A stretch of DNA of 64,000 bases from Schumannella soli (GCF_006517435.1 NZ_VHQG01000001.1:1194076-1258075), one strand, 5' to 3'; positions 1-9,189 are shown, counted from the first letter of the stretch. Notes: generated from the letters alone by a model not told the origin. Program-made: numbers and translations.

Positions 1-3000
1 TCAGCCGCTCCGATCAGGCTGAAACTTCCCTCCGTGTCATCGATCACATCGTCTGCAATGAGTCGCGCGATGAGGTCGCCGGCTTCCACTGGGACGGATC
101 CGGCGGGGATGTAGTCCGCGAGCGATAGCGACGCGACCAGCGAAGATCTCGTCGTCGGGGAGGAGATCTGTTCGCGAGCACCGAGTACGTCGAGGGCAAG
201 TGCCAGCTTCGTCGCTTCGTCTGTTTCGCTGTCAAGCTCGATCTCCTCGGCTGCATCAAGCAATGCCGCGAGGCTCTCGTCAAGCCCGAATGTGTCGATG
301 TAGCGCTTCACGTTCGAGATCGTCGCTGGGACGCGCCGAGACGCTGCAAGCGCCGGCCACGCCGAGTCGCTCGTTTCTCCTATGTCGGCGAGCTCAACTC
401 CGCTGGCTGCCTTCTGCAACACCGCGCTGAGATGGCTGAGGCTGAAGGGCTTGATTGCCAGGATGTCTTTGACGGTCTGCAGGAGGCCTTCGGATGAAGC
501 GATCGAGACCTCTTCAGCTTCCAAGGACCTGAGGTAGGCACCGAGATCGTCGAGGACGCGGGAGTATACGAATTTCACCTCGCCCCGAAGCTCGTCTAGA
601 GCAAGTCCCTCGATTCGTCCGCCGATCGCAAGTAGAAGATTTTCGCGAGTGACGGCGTAGGCACCTCGCGCCGCGATTGCCTCTCGGAGGTGAGTGCCGA
701 GACTGTGCAGCGAAGGGAGCTCGGCACCCGATTGCGAGGCGAAGCGCGCGATAAGTCGAGCGAGCTCACGCGCGCCCTCGGACACGAATGCTGGTAGTCG
801 TTCGGCGGCGCTTTCCAAATATGAGCGAAGCGCAGGGGACGTGTCGTAGGACAGCTCCTGCCCGAGCGCTCCAAGAGCCACATCGACCAAGCGGTCGCGT
901 TCATCTTCCGCGAGGTCGGCATCGTTGATCATAAATTCGAAGACGCCCGGCCATAGCGGGGTCAGCGTTCGTATCAGGTCGGAGGACGCTTTACCTGAAG
1001 AAAGGTATGACAACAGAAACGCCTTCTCGTCGTCACCGTAACGCACGAAGTTTCGGACCAGTGCCTCAGCTCCCTCGGGGTCATTCGCGAGGAGGTAGTC
1101 CAGAACCGAGACGTTGTAGGCGGATCTCTCCTCCAGCATGGTTCGCCCTCGGTCGCTCAATAGCGCCCTCACATCCTTGCTTTCGAGCGCGAAGTTGAAG
1201 TCAACTTCATTGGGTTCTACGCACTTAATGATAAAATTGATAGCTTCCTTGGTGAGGAGGCCGTCCGCAAAAGTTGCGGTATACAGGGTGAAATGCTGAT
1301 CGATATAACCGAAACGGACCAGAACCTGGCCAAGTTCCGATTCAATAATCGACCTCAGTGCTTCCTCGAACGAACGCGATCTGCCTCCGTGCTCGACCTT
1401 GAAGCCTGGACGATCGCAAAGCTCGGCCATCGTGGCGAATCTTAGGAAGTCGATTTCGGCCCGCGCCTCATCAATTTCTCTGCTTAGCCGATCCCGCTCT
1501 GATCTGGCCCAGTCGTCCGGGCTCAGGGAGTCCCTGAGTGCGTGCGCGAGCTGCTCGCGGGAAAATGTGGAGACGAAAGTTTCGTTCCGGACACCTGAAT
1601 AAGGCTGGTTCGAGACGGGGTGCGTGAAGGTCACTTGAATATCTTCGCCCGCCGCAATTCGCGTCCACGTGGGGGCTGATCTCAACGCTTCGTCCGATAG
1701 TGCCGTATTAGGGAAACCTCTGGACACCAAGGTGCCGCCGATGTGCTGGACGTGAGCGTTTAAATACGTATCGAGATCGGCGCCAAGCTCCTTGCTGCGC
1801 GCAGATGCAGGGTGCAGCGTTTGCAATGCTCTTCGCTTTTCCCGAATGCCTTGTTGTCGGCGAGCAATATTTTCGTTCACCAACCTGCGGCTGACAGCAT
1901 ATAGGTCGTCGAGATTGCTACTTGCGTGCTTGATCTTCTCGAAATCTGACAGATGGGTATTTTTGTACAGGACCATCGCCAGCATTTGATCCGACGAGAG
2001 ATCCAGCTTCCTCGGCTTAATCACGCGATCGTGAAAGATGGCGTATTCGTTTACTATGTTTCGGATCAGGCGCATGTCTGCGAGATGTCGTCCGACGCGA
2101 TAGATGAATGAGTCTGTGACGCCATGATCGGGAACTTGCCCGAGCGCTGACTTCAACAGATTGCGGGCACTTCGGTGGGTGACGAAGGGCACCACGGGGA
2201 CAACCAGATCGAAGAACTTCGTACGATTTGCGCGAGCTAGCCCCTCAATCACGTGATCTCGGGGTGTCCGCTCTGATTCGCTAGTGTCTCGCTCATCCCC
2301 GGACAGCTCCTCCGCAGCGGCGCGGTCGCCAAGCTCCTCGAAGATGCTGTCCTTAATCGCGTAAATGAAGCGGATCCGTCGGCCTTGCAGCTGCTTCGCG
2401 CTATTCAGCAAAGTGTTGAGGGACCGGAGCGCCTCAAAGATGTGAGCATCGTCGAATCGATCGATATCTTCGAAGATCACAAGGTCGACTTTGTTGCGCT
2501 CGAAGAAATATACTATTTCGTCTAGATACTCGTCGAAGAAAGTTTCGGATCGTGAGGACAGTGCGAAGGTCGTTCCCGCGGCCGTGATCTTGTCGATATA
2601 AATGCGGTTGTGAACGACTTTACGCACGCCGATGATGAAGAGAACGCCCGCGACATAGATACCAGGCGCCGCCATCCAGGCCCAGTCGCTCGGCAGGTGG
2701 ATGAACTTGGTGAGCGCGCTTGCCCAGCCCGATAGAAAAAACACGAGTGCGAGTGGCACCGATACCAAGGCAGCGAGCCCGAACTCTCGCCAAAAACGGA
2801 AGCGCGTGATGCGTCGGTAGCGCGAACCGGGCATTTTGACCGGGTCTTGACCATATAGAAGCTGTTTGACGATCTCTTTCTGGATGCGATTAGTTCTGTT
2901 CGCGGCGATACCCGCAGAACCCTCTAACCGTGTCTCATCGTCTGCGAACCCGAGGGTTGACATGGAGATGAGCGCGACTGCACCCTTATGCTCAGCCGCA

Positions 3001-3197
3001 ACTTTCTGAAGAATGCTGCTCTTGCCCACCCCGTACCCGCCGCTGAGGGCGATGTTCAGGGGCGCGCGCTCGTCGTCTCTTCGGAGAGCGGTTTCAATGG
3101 CACCGAAATAGATGTCGTGTGCTGGCGCGTCGTAGCGCGGTGTTAGCGGTTCGAGCTCCGGAGAGAATGGCAGTTTCGGCATCTTGTCGCTACTCAA
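1..3197 (-). CDS. YobI-like membrane P-loop NTPase (3' end beyond the window)
   Basis: One uninterrupted frame of 1065 codons runs off the window edge. A Walker A motif GGYGVGKSS lies at about residues 53-61. Two hydrophobic segments (about 140-158 and 173-191) follow, then a Walker B-like VDLVIFEDIDRF at about 237-248. A membrane pair inserted between Walker A and B, followed by a long alpha-rich C-terminal part, is the layout of the YobI family (STAND/KAP-like NTPases), so the protein is probably an inner-membrane ATPase whose large cytosolic region senses something. TTG at 3197 is chosen because GGAGG sits 6 nt upstream; an in-frame ATG follows five codons later. GC is visibly lower than in the neighbours, suggesting transfer. 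The biological role is not known to me; a defence role is speculation. Confidence 0.75.
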   Translation of the reverse strand, partial: MSSDKMPKLPFSPELEPLTPRYDAPAHDIYFGAIETALRRDDERAPLNIALSGGYGVGKSSILQKVAAEHKGAVALISMSTLGFADDETRLEGSAGIAANRTNRIQKEIVKQLLYGQDPVKMPGSRYRRITRFRFWREFGLAALVSVPLALVFFLSGWASALTKFIHLPSDWAWMAAPGIYVAGVLFIIGVRKVVHNRIYIDKITAAGTTFALSSRSETFFDEYLDEIVYFFERNKVDLVIFEDIDRFDDAHIFEALRSLNTLLNSAKQLQGRRIRFIYAIKDSIFEELGDRAAAEELSGDERDTSESERTPRDHVIEGLARANRTKFFDLVVPVVPFVTHRSARNLLKSALGQVPDHGVTDSFIYRVGRHLADMRLIRNIVNEYAIFHDRVIKPRKLDLSSDQMLAMVLYKNTHLSDFEKIKHASSNLDDLYAVSRRLVNENIARRQQGIREKRRALQTLHPASARSKELGADLDTYLNAHVQHIGGTLVSRGFPNTALSDEALRSAPTWTRIAAGEDIQVTFTHPVSNQPYSGVRNETFVSTFSREQLAHALRDSLSPDDWARSERDRLSREIDEARAEIDFLRFATMAELCDRPGFKVEHGGRSRSFEEALRSIIESELGQVLVRFGYIDQHFTLYTATFADGLLTKEAINFIIKCVEPNEVDFNFALESKDVRALLSDRGRTMLEERSAYNVSVLDYLLANDPEGAEALVRNFVRYGDDEKAFLLSYLSSGKASSDLIRTLTPLWPGVFEFMINDADLAEDERDRLVDVALGALGQELSYDTSPALRSYLESAAERLPAFVSEGARELARLIARFASQSGAELPSLHSLGTHLREAIAARGAYAVTRENLLLAIGGRIEGLALDELRGEVKFVYSRVLDDLGAYLRSLEAEEVSIASSEGLLQTVKDILAIKPFSLSHLSAVLQKAASGVELADIGETSDSAWPALAASRRVPATISNVKRYIDTFGLDESLAALLDAAEEIELDSETDEATKLALALDVLGAREQISSPTTRSSLVASLSLADYIPAGSVPVEAGDLIARLIADDVIDDTEGSFSLIGAA

Positions 3198-3423
3198 TGC
3201 GAGCCTCCGGTCGAAATATGCGATGGCGCCTATTCCGCCAATGATGGCATGTGCTCGACGAGAGGCTCCGCACTGACGAAGCGGTCGGCGTCCTCCAATG
3301 GGGCATCGAAGTAGACAGCACGTTGTCGCTGCCGGCGCTTGGGGTCATCCAACGATCGTCTTCGCGTCACCCGACGCAAAACGTCACAGACGATGTCTGC
3401 TGTCGGCGAGCACTGATCGTGGC

Positions 3424-3576
3424 CTAGCGCTGGTCGCGTTCGAGGCGGGGATCACGGGTTGGCGTGAGCGCCTCCGTCTCGTAGACGTCAAGCCACTCTT
3501 CTGTGCCTTCGAACTCAACGGTCGTCTCTGCAGACGGCAGCGGAGTCGCCTCGCGCTCGCTCACGACTTTGACCAT
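3424..3576 (-). CDS. small acidic hypothetical protein (50 aa)
   Basis: A 50-codon frame with host-like codon use encodes MVKVVSEREATPLPSAE followed by an acidic stretch and ends DPRLERDQR. It is acidic and soluble, with no membrane segment. It lies upstream of the YobI-like gene on the same strand, 227 bp away. The start is preceded by AGAGGG, and that purine stretch falls inside a small hairpin (AGGGC-TTTA-GCCCT on the plus strand) placed immediately before the ATG, so translation could be limited by structure. No family recognised; the call rests on codon pattern alone. Confidence 0.4.
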   Translation of the reverse strand: MVKVVSEREATPLPSAETTVEFEGTEEWLDVYETEALTPTRDPRLERDQR

Positions 3577-3624
3577 AGGGCTTTAGCCCTCTTCGTCGTG
3601 TCTATTGCAACACTGCGCTTCGCA

Positions 3625-3830
3625 ACGGAGCCGCCGTGCGACGGCGCTGCGTCTTCCGAGTCTTCTGCCCTTTCCGGCCGCCGATCGTAGCTCGCTTTCG
3701 TCGCTGCGTCCCGCCCGGCTGCTCTTTGCAGACTGCGCTTAGCAACCGCATCCGTTCGTGACTTCGCTCCTTCCGCTCGCACTCGATCACCCCGCCGGAA
3801 GGGCAAGAAGAACGAGTGGGAGGAACCGAC
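3625..3830 (+). promoter_or_regulatory. divergent copy (E) of the repeated structured leader
   Basis: This 206-nt gene-free stretch ends at the ribosome binding site of the 3831 gene. A hairpin CGCCGT-GCG-ACGGCG lies near its 5' end. TCTTCTGCCCTTTCCGGC (3661-3678) is complementary to GCCGGAAGGGCAAGAAGA (3794-3811) apart from a one-base bulge on each side. The 3' part keeps the pattern CGCC....GGCAAGAA.AACG....GGAGG seen in leaders A-D, although the arms differ in sequence. CACTCG (3780-3785) can also pair with CGAGTG next to the Shine-Dalgarno sequence. Homology to A-D is inferred from layout plus the shared 3' pattern. Confidence 0.45.
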
Positions 3831-4430
3831 ATGGTCGGGTCAAGCGGGGCAGTCACCTGGGACGAGTTCATGGGGAGCATCAACCACAGCAGAAAGAAGG
3901 TGTTGGTGGCGAGCCTGGCTCTCGACCCGAAGCTGGCGATGATCCACGGGCTGAGCCAGCAGTGGCGCACCGAGTGGACGAACGCGAACACCGCGGCCCG
4001 CATCCGCCGCGCGAGGGCACCCCGCCCGAAGACGCTCGAGCTCGACACGACCGCGCTCCGCCCCTACTCCCACCCGGACGTGGCCGCGCGGATGCCGAAG
4101 CCGCGAGCACACACCTGGACAGCCCGCGAGCGACGGCAGCGCCGCGATGCCGCGCGCCGCTACTGGCTCGCGCTGGCCGCCGGGCGCTACCACGGCATGA
4201 GCCTGCAGAAGCTCGCGGAGCGGACGCGGGGCCGGATGTCGGCGACGTCGTGGGAGGCGGTGCACGCGCCGGTCGAGCGGACCCCGGATGCGCTGCTTCG
4301 CACCTTCATCAACTTGCATCGTCACCGGAGTCGGCGGCCGCTCGGCGCGGATCCGAAGCCGGTCGTCGCGATGTCGCCCGAGCGCGCGCTCGCGATCGCG
4401 ATCCGAGTGCTCGAGAAGCAAGCCGGATGA
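3831..4430 (+). CDS. hypothetical protein of the mobile region (199 aa)
   Basis: This is a basic, Arg-rich protein beginning MVGSSGAVTWDEFMG, with no signal peptide or membrane segment. A run of charged helices in the middle (WTARERRQRRDAARRYW) and a C-terminal helix ending VLEKQAG suggest a nucleic-acid-associated protein, but no known domain is recognised. ATG 3831 is preferred over ATG 3816 because GGAGG lies 7 nt upstream of it. The gene is preceded by leader-like element E and followed at once by a strong hairpin terminator, so it is probably transcribed alone. Confidence 0.65.
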   Translation: MVGSSGAVTWDEFMGSINHSRKKVLVASLALDPKLAMIHGLSQQWRTEWTNANTAARIRRARAPRPKTLELDTTALRPYSHPDVAARMPKPRAHTWTARERRQRRDAARRYWLALAAGRYHGMSLQKLAERTRGRMSATSWEAVHAPVERTPDALLRTFINLHRHRSRRPLGADPKPVVAMSPERALAIAIRVLEKQAG

Positions 4431-4434
4431 CGCG

Positions 4435-4474
4435 GAGCCCAGGCCCGGGCGTCTCGACGTCCGGACCTGGGCTC
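4435..4474 (+). terminator. hairpin terminator after the 3831 gene
   Basis: GAGCCCAGG (4435-4443) and CCTGGGCTC (4466-4474) form a perfect 9-bp stem 4 nt after the stop codon. There is no clear T-run, as is common for actinobacterial terminators. Confidence 0.6.
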
Positions 4475-4537
4475 GGGGAGCGGAGCCGGCGGTGCCGGCG
4501 CTGCACCTTCCGACTAGTCGCCGGCAAGATCACGCTG

Positions 4538-4562
4538 TACCGTGTTCGAACGCATGTTCGAA
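4538..4562 (+). promoter_or_regulatory. promoter -10 and SOS (LexA) box, copy 1
   Basis: TACCGT (4538-4543) fits a TANNNT -10 element. The perfect actinobacterial SOS box TTCGAACGCATGTTCGAA (4545-4562) follows one base later and has the form TCGAAC-N4-GTTCGA. LexA bound here would cover the transcription start. The same arrangement is repeated at 11398-11422. Confidence 0.75.
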
Positions 4563-4575
4563 TGGAGGCGTGGCG

Positions 4576-4857
4576 ATGGAACAGTCAGTAGCCGTGTGGT
4601 TCGCGAACGATCGCCCCGTGCGCATCGTCTGGAAGGGCGACCGGTACCGGGTGAACGACACCCCGACCGGCTCGAGCCGGGCGACGTGTGGCATCCGGTG
4701 ATGACGCACCCGATCGAGCGGCGCTGGTCGGGCTGGCGGTTCCAGGCGATCGACGACGCCGGCAACGCCCTCGTCTTCGACCTCCGGCCCGGCACGCGGC
4801 GGGGGAGTGGATCGTCCTAGCAGTGCATGACGCTCCCGCAGCGTTGGGCCAGCTGCC
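4576..4857 (+). pseudogene. frameshifted copy of the SOS-controlled DUF6504-like protein
   Basis: The first codons (MEQSVAVWFANDRPVRIVW) match the intact gene at 11436 closely. Against that copy one C is missing from a CCC run near 4667, and a second base is missing near 4795, so the conserved stretches (for example PIERRWSGWRFQ and GEWIVLAVHD) are spread over three frames. In the frame of the ATG the product ends after about 41 codons. It lies directly behind an SOS box and ahead of the paralogue of the 11723 gene. Either a decayed duplicate or two sequencing errors; the raw sequence cannot decide. Confidence 0.65.
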
Positions 4858-4859
4858 CG

Positions 4860-5243
4860 ATGAGCCGCAGTCGCCGCGACTGGGTCGAGCTGCCACCCCC
4901 ACGACCAGAGACGCAGCTCGAGCGCTACTTCCACGACCGCGGCGAGCGGATGTCCTACGACGCCGTCTGGGACGACGGCCGCGACGTCACCGACGAGCTG
5001 CCGCCCGAGCAATGGCCCTGGCCGTCGTCGATGTACTACGCCTCCGGATGGCGGCCATGGCGATCGCTCGACGACCCCGGCACTCGGTATCTTCCGCGAG
5101 AGTCGGAGAACAACAACGCCGACGGCCTACCGGCAACGCGCAGCCGCCATGTCCAAGTTGGGGGTCCGGGGGAGGGTGGGCAAGGTCCGGTGGCACGACC
5201 CGCTTCGTCGGGGCCGGCTGGGAGCGCGGTGCACCTGTCGTGA
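4860..5243 (+). CDS. second protein of the SOS mini-operon, copy 1 (altered C-terminus)
   Basis: Residues 1 to about 80 are nearly identical to the product of the 11723 gene: MSRSRRDWVELPPP, FHDRGERMSYDAV, DELPPEQWPWPSSMYYASGW. The last ~45 residues (after YLPRESENN) have no counterpart there and look like read-through into unrelated DNA, and the third gene of the intact operon is missing downstream. The protein is small, Trp/Tyr-rich and soluble. It is predicted to be DNA-damage induced with the pseudogene ahead of it. Function unknown. Confidence 0.55.
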   Translation: MSRSRRDWVELPPPRPETQLERYFHDRGERMSYDAVWDDGRDVTDELPPEQWPWPSSMYYASGWRPWRSLDDPGTRYLPRESENNNADGLPATRSRHVQVGGPGEGGQGPVARPASSGPAGSAVHLS

Positions 5244-5366
5244 GCAGCCGGAGGATCCCGCTGCCTCGACAGCACCCGCGAAGCCGGGTCGAATGGGCTC
5301 GGGCTATAGCGTGGCCCCATTTTGAGCGACTGCCGACGCGATCCAGGTCCGAGTAAAGTTCGGGGT

Positions 5367-5786
5367 ATGGTCCGACTGCTGCGTCCGATGCTCGTCGGTG
5401 CTATCGCCGTGGCGCTCCTGGCCGGATGCAGTCACCGTCCGGAATCCGCCGGCTACGTGGAGGATGCGCGCGACGCACTCGACCTGCCCGCTATTGGGAA
5501 GATTCAGGCCGACGCCACCTTCGGTGATGCATCTTCAGGCGTCTTCTATCGTGCGGTGATCAACGGCGATCACGCTTACGAAGATCTGTCTAACAGATTG
5601 AAGGACGAAGGGTTCGACGGGCCCGAGGGGGCCGACGAGTCCGAGTCGACCTGGTACGCACCCAAACGGCTGCATCGAGTGATCGTGATAGTTCAGGACG
5701 TCACAGGCGGAGAATCGCTTCCTCTCGAGCAGGGGCGCAAAGAAATCGCGACCGGGGCGGGTGCGTTCGTAACGATCTCCGGCTGA
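5367..5786 (+). CDS. small secreted lipoprotein (139 aa)
   Basis: The N-terminus MVRLLRPMLVGAIAVALLAGC is a lipoprotein signal peptide with lipobox LLAGC (Cys21). ATG 5367 is chosen over the upstream ATG 5322 because only it puts the signal peptide at the N-terminus; CGGGG lies just upstream. The mature part is acidic with short beta-like stretches (RVIVIVQDV) and no recognised domain. It lies 70 bp upstream of the secreted cutinase-like gene in the same direction and may be a cell-surface partner of it. Confidence 0.7.
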   Translation: MVRLLRPMLVGAIAVALLAGCSHRPESAGYVEDARDALDLPAIGKIQADATFGDASSGVFYRAVINGDHAYEDLSNRLKDEGFDGPEGADESESTWYAPKRLHRVIVIVQDVTGGESLPLEQGRKEIATGAGAFVTISG

Positions 5787-5856
5787 ATGTCCCGCCTAGT
5801 GGGGGTGGCAGCGAAAGCGAGCTGCCCTCAATCTTGAGATCTCCTAGGAAATCTCA

Positions 5857-8800
5857 ATGAACGGGTCTCGAGTGAAGCGCATCCTCGCCGCAACGGCAGC
5901 CGCCGCTGTGTTCGCATCAATGCTGATGGCCTCCGTGCCCGCCGAGGCGGCAATGGACTGTGCGCCCATCGAGGTGATTGCTGCCCGCGGAACGTCAGCA
6001 CTCCCGCAGGGCGAAAACCTCACCTCGGCCGACTACGAAAACGCACCCTTCAAGGGAACGGGGCCCGAGGCGGACACTGTCGCCAAACAGATCTCGAAGA
6101 AGCTTCCGAAGGACGAGAACGGTAAAGCGGTGAAGGTTCCGACGTGGGGCGTGCGCTACCCCGCAGCCGGGACCGCTGTTATCGGCGTCGCGGTCAAGGA
6201 CCCGGCCTTTGAAATGACATCCGGATACACGCTCGGTGTTCTGGGCGGCGCGCGCTCAACGCGGGATCGCATTAAGAGTCGCACGAAGCTCTGCGCGGAA
6301 ACCACGGACACCCGATTCGTTCTCGTCGGCTACTCCCAGGGTGCTGACGTCATCGCTACCGCCATCACGGAACTCACCAAGGCTCAGAAGGCGCGCGTCG
6401 CCGCAGTCGTTCTCTTCGCGGATCCGCACTTCAATGAGAATGACGTGGTGGCCGACCGCGGCTCCTTTGAGCCGAATCACAGCGGACTGTCCGGCCGGCG
6501 CTCCAAATGGTCCAAGCGCATCGACGCACCGGTGTACTCCTATTGCGGCGCTGGCGATATCGCATGCAATTCGATGACCGACTCGCCCGTATACCTCGAG
6601 TCCGGCGAAAGGACGTCGATCCGTGTGTTCGACGGTGCTTTCGTCGACAAGAAGAACCCCGGCGACCCCTTCAAGGTTCACGGCAATATCCGCAACACCA
6701 ACGCTCCCAAGAACGCGGGCACCTGGGTCGCCGATGTCGTGACAGATGACTGCTCTGCTTCGTCGACCACGCAGCCCTCGGTATCGATGAGCGGTCCGAC
6801 TCAGATGTACGCCAGCGACCAAGCCCGATTCAGCACGGCGGGCAGCAAGATCTCCCTCTGCCAAGCCTTTGCTTGGGACTGGTCGGTGCCAGAAGCCGTC
6901 GCGACCTCGCTGGCATACACAGAGCTGCTCCCCGACGGATCGCTGGGTGCCACCCATGGAGGGTCGGTCGCAACCGCGCAGATCCCCTCCTCGACGAACA
7001 GGTTCACACCCACCTTCAGCGGTCCCGGGTATCACCCCATCGAAGCGACGCTCCACACGCCCGACTGGGGGGTTCGGTCAGTTCAACGTGAGGTGCTTGT
7101 CCTCGCCGACCCGGTCACAGCGCCAGCCGTGCCCGACTACACCAGCTCGCTGACGCTCGACGGGCTCCGATACGAATGGACTCAACCGATCGAACCCGGA
7201 GCCGACGTGGAGTTCTACTCCATTCTCGACGCGGCCGGGACTCGCCTCACTTCGAAGCGGCTCACCCCCGACAACGTCAACCAGTCGGGGGAGAGCCACT
7301 TCACCTGGACCTCCGCCGTGTCTGGGGACGGGCCCTTCACCCTGGTCGCTGAGAACCGAGTCGGGCACACGGCAGGGCGCCGCGCCACCTTCGCCAACTC
7401 GGCCGACTACCGCTATCACGCGAGCACTGACGCCGACGCCAACTCGCTTGTTGTGAAAGGCGATGGCGACCTCGGGGTCACCGACCCTGCCGAAGCGACA
7501 ATATCGGGAGACATTGTGTTCACGAGCAACGAGGCGACGAACAGCGCCGGCTCGGATGAGCTCGAAGCATCGCTCGAGATCGGCGCAACCGGTTGGACAA
7601 TCAGCGTCCACTTCGCAGGGTCCCCACTCGAAGGCCCTATGTCGGCCGGCGCCGCCGAAGCACTGCTCGGCGGAGGAACAATCGATCTCACGGTGAACGA
7701 CACGCTGACGCGAGTGCGTATTTCCTCCGGCACCACCGTCACTCACGATGACCGCTACGTGATCAATTCCAACGCCGACGTGCCTAGTGCCTCAATCACG
7801 ACGAGTAATGTGTTCGGCAGCATCAAGGATTCGAACTTCGCGTTCTGGACCAACGGCTCCTACGCCGCATTCGGCCTGCCTGCTTGGTCCGAAAATCCTG
7901 ACATCGATCCCTTCGCATGGAGCGATCTGCCTGTCACGGATATCCACACCTATATCGGCCAGAACGAGCTAGCCAACACGCTTCAGGGCTATCTGGGTCA
8001 AGCTCTCGAACCGACGACGACCGAGAACTATTCGATCTATTGGGAAGCGCTCGGCGCCATCGGCGACGGGAAAACCGAAACGCTGCGGTCCTTCGTTCGA
8101 AGCGGAGTTATCACCTTCCGCGTGAACGGCGGCGCCGTCAACGTCGTGCGATTTGATGCCACCCAAGCCCAAGCTGAAGAGGCCTTCCCAACCCCTCACG
8201 CACCCGTCATCGACGCATCCGCGGTTCCGATTCGCCAGTACCGAGAGACCAACTGGTGGGCGAATGACATCGTCGATTGGGGCCCGGACGGTCGCGGCAC
8301 GATCGAGATCGCCGTACCGACGAACGGATCTCTCAACGGGGGCACCGACAACCAGGGCATGACTCGCGTCTCGGGCGCCCCATCGCAAACGGGCACAATC
8401 GCAGTAGAGATCACCGCCACCAATGCAACCGGCAGCACGACTGCGGTCATCCCCTTCAACGTCCTGCCCAGCTACGCCGACTCGCGCTATTACATCGGCT
8501 CGATCGGGCGCCTCCTGCGCCAGAGCAACGGCACACTCGAGATGCTGGACATGCGCCGGGACTGGGTCATGGGCGACAACGCCAACATGGTCAAGTGGCT
8601 CCCCGCCGTCTACGAGAGCGGCATCGCTCGCCACTTCCCCGACTGGTACAGCAGCGCCAGCTTCAACGCCGTCGACGCTCACATATACAAGGAAGATGGG
8701 ACCGAAGTTCCCTTCACCGGTGACCTGAAGGTCACGCTTCGCCACTCGCTGTACGACGACGGCGAGGTCAGCATCTACTCAAACAACCTCCAACTTGCCG

Positions 8801-8934
8801 ACAACACCTCGGCAACGGTTAACGCCCTCTGGAAGACCAACTTGCGGATCACCTTCAGAATGTCCGACGGCTCAGCTGTCAACGAGGTCTGGCACAGCAA
8901 GGCGATCTTCACCGATGTAGACAAGAAGCGTTAG
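5857..8934 (+). CDS. large secreted cutinase-like esterase (1025 aa)
   Basis: A signal peptide (about residues 1-32, ending PAEA) is followed by a cutinase-family domain (about 33-297). Its catalytic triad is visible: Ser160 in GYSQG, Asp234 in CGAGDIAC, His275 in KVHGN; Cys residues fit the family disulfides. The remaining ~700 residues are Thr/Ser/Asn-rich beta-type modules, with a PKD-like FAWDWSVPEA near 345 and an Ig-like GTIAVEITATNATGS near 845. Typical actinobacterial cutinases are 200-300 aa, so this is an unusually long, multi-module version. AGGA 8 nt before the ATG supports the start. The likely role is hydrolysis of extracellular esters (plant cutin, lipids or polyesters); the substrate is not inferable. 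Confidence 0.8.
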   Translation: MNGSRVKRILAATAAAAVFASMLMASVPAEAAMDCAPIEVIAARGTSALPQGENLTSADYENAPFKGTGPEADTVAKQISKKLPKDENGKAVKVPTWGVRYPAAGTAVIGVAVKDPAFEMTSGYTLGVLGGARSTRDRIKSRTKLCAETTDTRFVLVGYSQGADVIATAITELTKAQKARVAAVVLFADPHFNENDVVADRGSFEPNHSGLSGRRSKWSKRIDAPVYSYCGAGDIACNSMTDSPVYLESGERTSIRVFDGAFVDKKNPGDPFKVHGNIRNTNAPKNAGTWVADVVTDDCSASSTTQPSVSMSGPTQMYASDQARFSTAGSKISLCQAFAWDWSVPEAVATSLAYTELLPDGSLGATHGGSVATAQIPSSTNRFTPTFSGPGYHPIEATLHTPDWGVRSVQREVLVLADPVTAPAVPDYTSSLTLDGLRYEWTQPIEPGADVEFYSILDAAGTRLTSKRLTPDNVNQSGESHFTWTSAVSGDGPFTLVAENRVGHTAGRRATFANSADYRYHASTDADANSLVVKGDGDLGVTDPAEATISGDIVFTSNEATNSAGSDELEASLEIGATGWTISVHFAGSPLEGPMSAGAAEALLGGGTIDLTVNDTLTRVRISSGTTVTHDDRYVINSNADVPSASITTSNVFGSIKDSNFAFWTNGSYAAFGLPAWSENPDIDPFAWSDLPVTDIHTYIGQNELANTLQGYLGQALEPTTTENYSIYWEALGAIGDGKTETLRSFVRSGVITFRVNGGAVNVVRFDATQAQAEEAFPTPHAPVIDASAVPIRQYRETNWWANDIVDWGPDGRGTIEIAVPTNGSLNGGTDNQGMTRVSGAPSQTGTIAVEITATNATGSTTAVIPFNVLPSYADSRYYIGSIGRLLRQSNGTLEMLDMRRDWVMGDNANMVKWLPAVYESGIARHFPDWYSSASFNAVDAHIYKEDGTEVPFTGDLKVTLRHSLYDDGEVSIYSNNLQLADNTSATVNALWKTNLRITFRMSDGSAVNEVWHSKAIFTDVDKKR

Positions 8935-8941
8935 CAAGTAA

Positions 8942-8981
8942 GGCGGCTCTGCCTGTGGTGAAGGCCACAGGGAGAGCCGCC
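8942..8981 (+). terminator. terminator after the cutinase-like gene
   Basis: GGCGGCTCT (8942-8950) pairs perfectly with AGAGCCGCC (8973-8981), with an inner CTGTGG/CCACAG stem. It starts 7 nt after the stop codon. Confidence 0.75.
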
Positions 8982-9189
8982 GCTCGAACTCGCGACGACC
9001 TTCGAACGAACCGCCGGGCAGTTCGGCGGAGTCAGCGTTTAAGGCTATCGCCGGAGCGAGCGGTCGGTTTCCATCGCAGGCGAAGGCATCGTCGTTTCGA
9101 TTGCGACAACAGTGGATCCAACGTCGGCCCCCTCGGCGGCTGAGATTCTGCGTGGGGACCTTCTGTTGTGACTGGAGCGATCGATTCGT

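Noticed and set aside
3298..3690. 130-codon plus-strand frame upstream of the 3831 gene
   Set aside because: Composition and residue pattern look random, it spans the leader-like element E, and a better-coding small frame lies on the minus strand (3424-3576).
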